Source of the DNA: a virus
DNA length: 59,644 bases
IMG/VR virus record: IMGVR_UViG_3300005563_000039
Coordinates: 1-59,644 of that record
Direction: 5' to 3' (one strand)
Made by a program: the position numbers and the translations under genes. Of this stretch, positions 14,360 through 20,184 are shown one piece after another. Positions within the stretch are counted from its first letter, which is position 1, and each line of letters opens with the position of its first letter. A model generated the notes under the pieces. It was not told the DNA's origin, did not search any database, and worked only from the letters and a program-made list of their open reading frames with translations.

Positions 14360-14556
14360 GTCGGAGCAAATTAAGCAAATTCAACGCCGCCAAGCTGGGA
14401 GACCCTGTTTATGCAATAAAAGCGCCAAATGTACCGGCTTGGTTCAAGATGCTTGGGCACGATGGATACATTGTTATCACTTATGAGCACCCAGACGGCA
14501 GTAAGCGCGATGCCATTGTTCCAGGGAGAGATATAGAAATGAAGGATGTGAAATGA
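14356..14556 (+). CDS. Small hypothetical protein
   Basis: 66 residues, ATG overlapping the previous stop (ATGA). Beta-rich appearance (DGYIVITYEHPDGSKRDAIV). No family recognised. Its stop overlaps the next start. Confidence 0.65.
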   Translation: MSRSKLSKFNAAKLGDPVYAIKAPNVPAWFKMLGHDGYIVITYEHPDGSKRDAIVPGRDIEMKDVK

Positions 14557-14966
14557 AATCCAAGATCATCAACCGCATACGCGAGCGGCAGAGTATGGTG
14601 GTGCGCAAAGAACTTGTCCGGCTGACCGATCAGATTGAGCGGGAATCTGCCAAAGAACAAGAGACCATGCGGGCGTCTCTAAAGCATAAATATTCAGAAT
14701 TTCTGGCAGGAGCTATCGTTAACAACGAAAAGAGCATACGTGATTTGGACGCTCAATACATCATACCGTCATATCACGATGTAGAGGTTTCGTACGCAGG
14801 CAAACGGTTCCGACCCTTTGACGTGAGCGAAAGTGTGCGGCTTGTTTGCAGTCGCTGCGGAGGCTGGGAACTTTGGAGCACCTGGGGCGGGGTAGAGAAG
14901 CTTCTCGCTGGCGAATATCACGAAACGAAACTAAGCGTGTTCGTCAGAGGGGTACAGATATGCTGA
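14553..14966 (+). CDS. Hypothetical coiled-coil protein with CxxC
   Basis: 137 residues. The N-terminal 75 residues form a charged coiled coil (RQSMVVRKELVRLTDQIERE, SAKEQETMRASLKHKYSEFL). The C-terminal part has one CSRC pair and aromatic residues (GGWELWSTWGG). No family recognised. A hairpin terminator of the opposite strand follows. Confidence 0.65.
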   Translation: MKSKIINRIRERQSMVVRKELVRLTDQIERESAKEQETMRASLKHKYSEFLAGAIVNNEKSIRDLDAQYIIPSYHDVEVSYAGKRFRPFDVSESVRLVCSRCGGWELWSTWGGVEKLLAGEYHETKLSVFVRGVQIC

Positions 14967-14973
14967 GCCGGAA

Positions 14974-15006
14974 ATAAAAAAAGCCACCAGGCGGCAACCT
15001 GATGGC
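14974..15006 (-). terminator. Reverse-strand terminator beneath the Q-like gene
   Basis: Arms 14983-14991 and 14998-15006 form a 9-bp stem with a 6-base loop. The one mismatch on the plus strand becomes a G-U pair on the reverse strand, and only the reverse strand has a long T run (14976-14982). It therefore ends leftward transcripts that have passed antisense through the Q-like gene. Confidence 0.75.
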
Positions 15007-15056
15007 CTTTGAGGAACCAACGTCTAGCAGACCAGATTCTAACTGAAAGGCCGCGC

Positions 15057-15452
15057 ATGAAAGACGACACAAACGATCTGTTAAACGATCTGCTGATTCA
15101 ATGGCACCGCTGGGCTACCGGCTATCGCTACAGCGCGGATATCAATTCAAGCCCGACATTCCGGGAATTCAAGGCTTATCGTGGGTGGGAGACACTGGAC
15201 GAGATTGCAGAGGAAGACACCTCGACCCAGGAGGCTGTCCAGTTGGCCGTAATGGGCGATTGCGGGGGGTTTGGGGCCATGGAGCCACCATCCTATAGGA
15301 CAGCCCTCCAATTGCAGGCCAGGAACCTGCATACGGGACGTAGCGTGTGGACTAGCGCCAGACTGCCGCAGGATCTGGAGCAGCGGGCGCAGATATTGGG
15401 TTTGGCCCGGGTTGAGTTGTTGCGGCGACTGCATGCTGCTGGAGTTTTGTGA
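15057..15452 (+). CDS. Conserved phage protein in the position of antiterminator Q
   Basis: 131 residues from ATG 15057 behind AAAGG. LLNDLLIQWHRWATGYRY near the start recalls the N-terminus of Q-type antiterminators. The C-terminal part (PSYRTALQLQARNLHTG, VWTSARLPQDLEQRAQILGL, ARVELLRRLHAAGVL) is a pattern shared by a family found last in the early operon of many phages. By place and resemblance it probably turns on late transcription at a site just downstream. No biochemical function can be read from sequence alone. Confidence 0.6.
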   Translation: MKDDTNDLLNDLLIQWHRWATGYRYSADINSSPTFREFKAYRGWETLDEIAEEDTSTQEAVQLAVMGDCGGFGAMEPPSYRTALQLQARNLHTGRSVWTSARLPQDLEQRAQILGLARVELLRRLHAAGVL

Positions 15453-15896
15453 AGCCCATAGGACAACCCCGAGACTCCCGACCTGTAGGTATTTGGAAGT
15501 CCTTGCCCAGCTATCGCCCAGCACTCGCATGACGGTCACATTCAAATTGTCGAGCGCCCTATCGTGGGCCAAGCGCTGAATATCGGTTTGCTTGCTCGTT
15601 TTTGCAGTCGCTGTGCAACGCTGCGCCGCCGGGGTTGTTAGTTAAGCGGCATCTGTACATGAGAACTGCCCAGACATGGCCCGTGAACTTGCGCCATGGG
15701 GTGACTCAGACCCCAGAACGCAAAAGGGCTATTTCTGCTGCGTTCTGGTGCCGACACACCACCCTTGCGGGGAAAACGCATGAGAAATAGCCCTCATGTA
15801 GATTGTCGTCGTGTGTCGGCACTTTGACAAGCTGATTTTATTTGCAGTGCTGTGTTTGTGAACAGTTGAGAGGAAAGTACCACACTTTGGCGCGCT
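15453..15896. other. Non-coding, structured region downstream of the Q-like gene
   Basis: 444 bp without a convincing gene on either strand. It contains a 6-bp hairpin (15697-15702 with 15710-15715), two interleaved perfect 12-bp inverted repeats (15725-15822), and a consensus -35 (TTGACA, 15824-15829) without a good -10. In lambda the matching place holds the late promoter and a short terminated leader RNA, so a late promoter here is plausible but not proven. Confidence 0.6.
15725..15822. repeat. Two interleaved 12-bp inverted repeats (pseudoknot order)
   Basis: AGGGCTATTTCT (15725-15736) pairs with AGAAATAGCCCT (15783-15794), and GTGCCGACACAC (15748-15759) pairs with GTGTGTCGGCAC (15811-15822). 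Both pairs are perfect. Their order a-b-a'-b' means the two stems can coexist only as a pseudoknot, or exclude one another as a switch. Confidence 0.85.
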
Positions 15897-16106
15897 TTAG
15901 ATTTCCGGCTTCTGCGGCAGTGAAAGCATGCGCTTGAGCCAGTGGCTGGACCCCCAGTCTTTCCAGCGCTTGTACTGCTCGGGCGTGACTTTGACGGTGA
16001 TCATCTTGCTTGCGGGGTTTGTTGCAGGTGGGCGGCCAGCGCCAGGGCGTTTACCACCTTTGGGCACGACTTCGCGGGCGGCGCGGATTTCTGTGGGGGT
16101 TGGCCG
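15897..16106 (-). CDS. Small basic protein of a reverse-strand cassette
   Basis: 69 residues from ATG 16106 (GGAG eight bases upstream); a GTG at 16118 overlapping the previous stop is an alternative. Basic Pro/Gly stretch (KGGKRPGAGRPPATNP) resembling an AT-hook, then a strand-helix motif (MITVKVTPEQYKRWKDWGSS, HWLKRML) in the style of small ribbon-helix-helix regulators. Probably DNA-binding. Last gene of a three-gene leftward unit. Confidence 0.65.
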   Translation of the reverse strand, partial: RPTPTEIRAAREVVPKGGKRPGAGRPPATNPASKMITVKVTPEQYKRWKDWGSSHWLKRMLSLPQKPEI

Positions 16107-16114
16107 CATTGGAG

Positions 16115-16297
16115 TCACTCCGTCCAGTCGCCAATCTCAATGTTCCCAACTGCGCCGATTGCCTCAGCTTCGTCGTATGCCAGCTCCATCAGCTCATCAT
16201 CTGGAAGATCGGCATGCTGTGGCCCGGTAAGCACTGTTCCAACGCCATTTGAGCCGCGTTCTGCGGGGATGTAAGCTGCGCGATAGGTTGTTGCCAT
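16115..16297 (-). CDS. Small acidic protein of reverse cassette
   Basis: 60 residues from ATG 16297, chosen for AAGGAG spacing (ATG 16303 is too close to it). Strongly acidic (DLPDDELMELAYDEAEAIGA) after a beta-like start (TTYRAAYIPAERG). I have a sense of similar small phage proteins but no function. The stop overlaps the alternative GTG start of the next gene. Confidence 0.6.
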   Translation of the reverse strand: MATTYRAAYIPAERGSNGVGTVLTGPQHADLPDDELMELAYDEAEAIGAVGNIEIGDWTE

Positions 16298-16355
16298 TTT
16301 CATTTCTCCTTGGTTAAAAATCCCACTGGAAAGCCCGCAGGCTTTGCGCTGGAAT

Positions 16356-16583
16356 TTAGGAGCTCAATCCAGTGTTCAGAGAGCCATCTGGATGCCAAAT
16401 TTTTGCATCAATGTCGGATGAGCCGGTAAATCCAAGCAGGTACCAGCCGATTCGATTTGTGTTGGGCATCCGGCCTTTTACGTGGATTTCTCCGTTTTTT
16501 GTCACCCTGGCGTTTGGGGCGCCAAATATCGTTTTGACAGCGGAACGGATTTCAGAATCAGTCTTTGTGGTGTGAGTTGTCAT
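16356..16583 (-). CDS. Small hypothetical protein, first of reverse cassette
   Basis: 75 residues from ATG 16583 behind GGAG. Beta-rich fold (ARVTKNGEIHVKGRMPNTN, RIGWYLLGFTGSSDIDAKIW) of unknown function; resembles small proteins encoded by other phages. Driven by the reverse promoter at 16615-16642, away from the rest of the early genes. Confidence 0.65.
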   Translation of the reverse strand: MTTHTTKTDSEIRSAVKTIFGAPNARVTKNGEIHVKGRMPNTNRIGWYLLGFTGSSDIDAKIWHPDGSLNTGLSS

Positions 16584-16614
16584 TTTCATTCTCCAGTTGT
16601 GTTGCGATGATTGA

Positions 16615-16642
16615 AGTATATACCAATATCGAGAGATTGCAA
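16615..16642 (-). promoter_or_regulatory. Promoter of the reverse cassette
   Basis: On the reverse strand TTGCAA (16642-16637), a 16-bp spacer and TATACT (16620-16615) make a good sigma-70 promoter about 30 bp before the first cassette gene. Expressed apart from early and late operons, the cassette could be active in the lysogen. Confidence 0.65.
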
Positions 16643-16671
16643 GAAGTATTTGCATAGGGAAAACACCTATA

Positions 16672-16700
16672 TTGCAATTTCCCAAAATCTGTGGCATAGT
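16672..16700 (+). promoter_or_regulatory. Candidate promoter of the large RNA
   Basis: TTGCAA (16672-16677), a 17-bp spacer and CATAGT (16695-16700) give four of six matches in each box. It would start a rightward RNA near 16707. It is divergent from the reverse-cassette promoter, with a partial inverted repeat (TTGCATAGG ... CCTATATTGCAA) between them that may bind a regulator. Confidence 0.45.
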
Positions 16701-16704
16701 CGTT

Positions 16705-17510
16705 GCCAGTTGGCGGAGCCTGCGCGAAACATTTTGCAGGCGTCAAACGCATGCTGATTTGCCATGCCAGGAAATGGGTGGATCGCAGTTGAAATCACTG
16801 CCTAGGTCAGTCGGCAGCCGTTTGATAGCGTCGTCAAAAGTAAGCCACCTTGGAACCAGCCAGTAGGCCACTGGATAAACTGGGTACTTTGTCGGCTTAC
16901 TTTTGGCGGATGGCGAGACAGGGAAATGGCTGTGTTAGCTCAAAGCGTAAAGAGCACCAGCAAAAATGCTGGAGGGTAGGGGTGCAGATCGAACTCCCTA
17001 TGCGGCACTGGAAACAGATAGAAAACCCTGACAACGGATCGACCGCCAATTGATTTGGTGAATGCGCAGTGCGATGCGCAACACTACCCAGGCCGCAACA
17101 CATATCGTGTTGCGCGAGCTCTAATCCTGGGGTGTGTGGCAAAGCCGGAGATCGCAACCGGCCACCAAAACCATCACATCAGCGGCGGCGTGGAAAGTGA
17201 GCACGCATCCCTCGACGGGGCCGCAGTCGTCATAAACGACCCGGAACTATCGGAATGACGCGAGACCCGTCGCTGATGGGGGCGTAGGGACGATAAGTGA
17301 CTGCAGTAGCTGGATTAACGCCCAGCCCGCTGATGTGATGGTAGACGGCCAGACGGCAGGCGCGCCCTGTCTGGTTCGAGACAAACTCAATTCGTGTAGC
17401 CGCTCGGTGGCTCAAGGCGAGTGAGCCATCAAAATTTATAGCTCATCTACCACGAGTAGACGGAGTATCCGAAGCCCTGATGCAGCAATGTATCGGGGCT
17501 TCAGTCTTTT
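16705..17510 (+). ncRNA. Large ornate structured RNA, GOLLD/ROOL-like candidate
   Basis: About 800 bases without a convincing gene, preceded by a promoter candidate and ended by a strong terminator. Many perfect or near-perfect helices are visible: 16836-16846 with 16894-16904; a tRNA-like arm set at 16936-17000; 17076-17084 with 17107-17115; GCCGG/CCGGC at 17144-17162; a three-way unit 17182-17224; GTCGT/ACGAC at 17226-17240; GCTGG/CCAGC near 17310; a bulged stem 17349-17374; GGCTCA/TGAGCC at 17409-17427; TCTAC/GTAGA at 17446-17460. Giant phage RNAs of the GOLLD and ROOL classes are similar in size and sit beside tRNA genes, as here. Membership of a named class is inference; it could be new. 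Confidence 0.6.
17471..17510 (+). terminator. Rho-independent terminator of the large RNA
   Basis: An 11-bp stem (17471-17481 with 17492-17502, one G-U) and 10-base loop are followed by AGTCTTTT. It is among the strongest hairpin terminators in the window and gives the large RNA a clear 3' end. Confidence 0.85.
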
Positions 17511-17589
17511 AGCCGTTAAGCAACTAGCTTGACGGACATGCGTGGTAGGCCACGACAAGCACTCCAGCTGCAAGCGCTGGAACTATTTT

Positions 17590-17689
17590 GCTGCTGTAGC
17601 TCAGTTGGTTAGAGCGCCCAGCTTGGATTGATCGGTGCCCAGGTCAATCTCTGGGAGGTCGCAGGTTCGAGCCCTGCCAGTTCAGCACC
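17590..17689 (+). tRNA. tRNA-like gene with inserted anticodon arm (possible Pro-TGG)
   Basis: Canonical D arm (TAGCTCAGTTGGTTAGAGC) and T arm (GCAGG TTCGAGC CCTGC) with a normal variable loop AGGTC. The anticodon stem CCCAG/CTGGG encloses 29 instead of 7 bases. If 22 bases are removed after position 37, the loop is CTTGGAT with anticodon TGG. The inserted part has its own inverted repeat (TTGA ... TCAA) and a second CCCAG. The acceptor pairs GCTGCTG with CAG-TT-CAGC, two extra bases on the 3' side. Either a degenerate tRNA, a split or intron-like one, or an RNA that mimics tRNA. Confidence 0.6.
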
Positions 17690-17708
17690 CAGTTTTACGT
17701 GAGCATTT

Positions 17709-18011
17709 ATGAATCTGAAACTCGAAATTCGCCGCAATGCTGATGGAGTAGTGGTTACCGATCTTTGGCCAGACTGGGACTTTAATGTCTTCTGGTGGAA
17801 AGAGGGTAATGCATCGTGCGATTGCAATCGTGGAGAGTTTTTCAATTCTGCACACGGAGACAGCGATTCGGAGTCTGAGTGCGGCGAGGGCCGTTATTCG
17901 GTGCGTCTCTCGGATGCTGATACAGGCGTCTTGCTTTACGATGATTTTAGGCACATGGCGAAAGTGGAAGAACGCGGGGGAGTCGAGGCCCCTGGAAGCA
18001 ATTCCGTGTAG
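17709..18011 (+). CDS. Conserved phage protein, C-terminus running into a tRNA-like gene
   Basis: 100 residues from ATG 17709. LKLEIRRNADGVVVTDLWPD, WDFNVFWWKEGNASCDCNRG and SECGEGRYSVRLSDADTGVL form a compact domain that I recognise from many phages (function unknown; four Cys may bind metal). The natural domain seems to end near residue 80 (LLYDDF). The last ~20 residues are encoded by the tRNA-like gene at 17950-18031 and look unconstrained, so a stop has probably been lost. Confidence 0.75.
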   Translation: MNLKLEIRRNADGVVVTDLWPDWDFNVFWWKEGNASCDCNRGEFFNSAHGDSDSESECGEGRYSVRLSDADTGVLLYDDFRHMAKVEERGGVEAPGSNSV

Positions 18012-18031
18012 GTTCGAATCCTACTGTGCCG
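17950..18031 (+). tRNA. Class II tRNA-like gene (possible Ser-CGA)
   Basis: GGCACA (17950-17955) pairs with TGTGCC (18025-18030), followed by G as discriminator. The D arm is TGGCGAAAGTGGAAGAACGC; the T arm is perfect (GTAGG TTCGAAT CCTAC); a long variable arm GGAA-GCAA-TTCC marks the Ser/Leu class. The anticodon loop can be read GTCGAGG (anticodon CGA, serine), but the stem has an A-C mismatch. Acceptor has six rather than seven pairs, and no CCA is encoded. The 5' part overlaps the end of the preceding protein gene. Confidence 0.6.
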
Positions 18032-18140
18032 AACAGTTTGCGGCGGCGATCAATCAACTAAATGCATGACTTTGCACCAGTGATCGACCGCCGCGATTAA
18101 TTTCTAAGTCTCCCTGATCGGTTGTTACGTCCGATCCTTC

Positions 18141-18171
18141 GCCGCCCCTGGACAACTCGGGCGGCTTTTTT
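18141..18171 (+). terminator. Rho-independent terminator before the late genes
   Basis: GCCGCCC (18141-18147) pairs with GGGCGGC (18159-18165), 11-base loop, then six T. It ends the tRNA-like transcript and insulates, or is antiterminated before, the late operon. Confidence 0.9.
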
Positions 18172-18188
18172 ATTTTCGAAAGCAATCT

Positions 18189-18482
18189 ATGCCTCCAATG
18201 CCCCCTGACATGATGCAAGGCCAGCCACAAGCGCCAGGCCCAGACGATCAATCCCCGCAGGGCATGTCTGTGACCATCACAAAGATGCCAGACGGCACTT
18301 TCTCGGTCGGCCCAGACGATGACAGCCAGGGCGGCGAGCAAGTAGAAGGCGGACAGCCAGAAGGCCAGGAGCCTGGAATGCAGACCGTCAAATCTCTGGA
18401 CGAGGCCCTTAGTCTGGCTGGGCAGATGCTGTCTGGCGGGCCAGATCGGGGTGAGATCGCAAAACAAGTATGGAGCACATGA
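18189..18482 (+). CDS. Hypothetical protein at start of late operon
   Basis: 97 residues from ATG 18189; ribosome site weak. N-terminus is Pro/Met/Gln-rich, the middle reads GMSVTITKMPDGTFSVGPDD, and a helix follows (MQTVKSLDEALSLAGQML). Similar small acidic proteins lie near terminase genes in other phages. Role unknown. Overlaps the next gene by ATGA. Confidence 0.65.
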   Translation: MPPMPPDMMQGQPQAPGPDDQSPQGMSVTITKMPDGTFSVGPDDDSQGGEQVEGGQPEGQEPGMQTVKSLDEALSLAGQMLSGGPDRGEIAKQVWST

Positions 18483-18799
18483 TGGGAGACCAACAGCCCG
18501 AAACAACTCAAGCAGAGCAGGCTGAGGCCGAACTGGCCCATGCGACAAGCATCGAAGGTGCGAATGACGAGCTGTTGAAAATGGCCGCTGCACTCACAGA
18601 ATCGGCAATGATGGTGCACAACATCCCTGTTGACTTCGCTGGGCTGTCCATGAACATCCTGCGCTGCCCTGACACCCATAGGCTGGAAGCGATCTTCGTC
18701 ACTCCAGTGGATCTGATTGGGGACAAGCCATTCCCCCGCTACGACCCCGTGAAGAAGGTCCGGGAGGTTGGAAAGCCGAAGATTGTGCTTGCGTCATGA
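18479..18799 (+). CDS. Hypothetical late protein
   Basis: 106 residues from ATG 18479 (ATG 18482 also possible). Acidic helical N-terminus (TTQAEQAEAELAHATSIEGA) and a C-terminal beta part (LSMNILRCPDTHRLEAIFVT). No family recognised. Confidence 0.65.
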   Translation: MMGDQQPETTQAEQAEAELAHATSIEGANDELLKMAAALTESAMMVHNIPVDFAGLSMNILRCPDTHRLEAIFVTPVDLIGDKPFPRYDPVKKVREVGKPKIVLAS

Positions 18800-18856
18800 T
18801 TCTGAGACGCATAACGCGGCCACGGCGATCATGGCTGGGAATTTGGGGCATCAGCC

Positions 18857-19117
18857 ATGAGTGAAATGCTTGAGTCTGTAGCCCGCAAATTGCAAGACGA
18901 CGCTTTTTGGGAAACGCGAGCTGACATTATGCGTCACCTGGAGGCAATCGTTAGGGTGCTGTCAGACGCTACTGGTAGCTATGGACCTTTGCCAAGCGAG
19001 TCTTGGAATTCTGTTGCCAACGAAATATGTGATTCGCTGATGAAACAGGCAAAGCCATACATCGAAGAAAACGCCAAAAAGCATATGTATGCGAAGTTGG
19101 TTGAATTGCTGAAATGA
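18857..19117 (+). CDS. Hypothetical helical late protein
   Basis: 86 residues, all-helical (ARKLQDDAFWETRADIMRHL, ICDSLMKQAKPYIEENAKKH). A 57-bp gap separates it from the preceding gene; no ribosome site of note. Function unknown. Confidence 0.6.
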   Translation: MSEMLESVARKLQDDAFWETRADIMRHLEAIVRVLSDATGSYGPLPSESWNSVANEICDSLMKQAKPYIEENAKKHMYAKLVELLK

Positions 19118-19130
19118 CGGTGCACTGAGT

Positions 19131-19580
19131 ATGGGCGCTCCTGGTAGAAAGAACGTAAGCAATAAAATGGACTATCCGCGCCGCGACTCGTCTACCCCAA
19201 TTGAGCCCAGCGGCCCATATTGGAAGGACAGAAGCGACCCGATGGGCCTAGTCCATGCGCGTGAAAAGCTCGAAATGCAGGATAAGAAATTCGCAGCCGC
19301 TCTGTACCTGATTTTGAAGGCAGCTGATATTGACGCTGCAAATATGTATTTCGACCTATGCCATAGGCACGGTGTTTTTGGCGCTGATGAGCTTTTTGAA
19401 ATTGGTCAGGAAATGAGCCGGATGATCATGGCGACAAAGGGCGAAAAGGCCGAAATCAACTGGGAAGCAGTAGCACTGCGGCACCGGGCTGACAAGAAAG
19501 TTCGAGACGAGTGGGCCGGATTGGATGCAGCGGATCTCCGCGTCATCGCATCAAAATCGCTGCTGGGGTGCCATGACTGA
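19131..19580 (+). CDS. Hypothetical protein before small terminase
   Basis: 149 residues. Polar N-terminus (STPIEPSGPYWKDRSDPMGL), then a helical body (KFAAALYLILKAADIDAANM, YFDLCHRHGVFGADELFEIG). Overlaps the small terminase start. It may belong to the packaging module by position; no family recognised. Confidence 0.65.
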   Translation: MGAPGRKNVSNKMDYPRRDSSTPIEPSGPYWKDRSDPMGLVHAREKLEMQDKKFAAALYLILKAADIDAANMYFDLCHRHGVFGADELFEIGQEMSRMIMATKGEKAEINWEAVALRHRADKKVRDEWAGLDAADLRVIASKSLLGCHD

Positions 19581-20184
19581 GGTCAAGCTGCCGGATTGGG
19601 CAAGGATAGAGGCAGATTTCCGTGCTGGCATCAAAACCCTCCGGCAGATGGCTTCAGAACACGGGTTGTCCGAAGGTGCGATACGTAAGCGCGCCAAGCG
19701 AGAAGATTGGGAGCGTGACCTTGCGGCGAAGATACGCGAAAAGGCCGACTCGCTGGTACGCAAAGAAGCGGTACGCAAAGAGGTACGCAAAGAACAAGGC
19801 GTACCAGAAAAAGAGGTTGTTGAAGCCAATGCAGAGCTTCAGGCGCGCATCCGTAGGGAGCAGCGGACCGACATATCCAGAGGCCGAAAGCTGGTTATGA
19901 CCCTGCTGGAAGAGTTAGAAATGCAGACCGGCAGTATCGGCCTACTTGAGCAGCTATCGGAATTGCTGTACGACAAAAATGACGATATGACAGCGGCACA
20001 GCAAGCCGCGCAAGACAAGCGCATCGAGTTATTCAACAAGGTTATTTCCCTGAGTGGCCGCACTGGCACCATGAAAAGCCTAGCCGAATCGCTTAAAACG
20101 CTGGTTGCCCTGGAGCGTGAAGCCTTCGGTATAGACGAGAAGCGTACAAACGACTCTCAAACCGTGTTCAACATGCAATTCTGA
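19573..20184 (+). CDS. Terminase small subunit
   Basis: 203 residues from ATG 19573. Residues 3-42 carry a DNA-binding helix-turn-helix (WARIEADFRAGIKTLRQMAS, HGLSEGAIRKRAKRE) of the type seen in small terminases. Residues 50-80 include a tandem KEAVRKEVRKEQ, encoded by direct repeats of TACGCAAAGA. The helical C-terminus probably oligomerises. It would recognise the packaging site and load the large subunit, whose start shares a base with this stop. Confidence 0.85.
   Translation: MTEVKLPDWARIEADFRAGIKTLRQMASEHGLSEGAIRKRAKREDWERDLAAKIREKADSLVRKEAVRKEVRKEQGVPEKEVVEANAELQARIRREQRTDISRGRKLVMTLLEELEMQTGSIGLLEQLSELLYDKNDDMTAAQQAAQDKRIELFNKVISLSGRTGTMKSLAESLKTLVALEREAFGIDEKRTNDSQTVFNMQF

Noticed and set aside
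15824-15853. Late promoter based on TTGACA at 15824
   Set aside because: The -35 is perfect but no -10 of reasonable quality lies 16-18 bp downstream, so I do not call a promoter.
16836-16904. Rho-independent terminator at the 11-bp stem ending in TTTT
   Set aside because: The loop is 47 bases and the T's belong to the stem, not to a tail; it is more likely a long-range helix of the large RNA.
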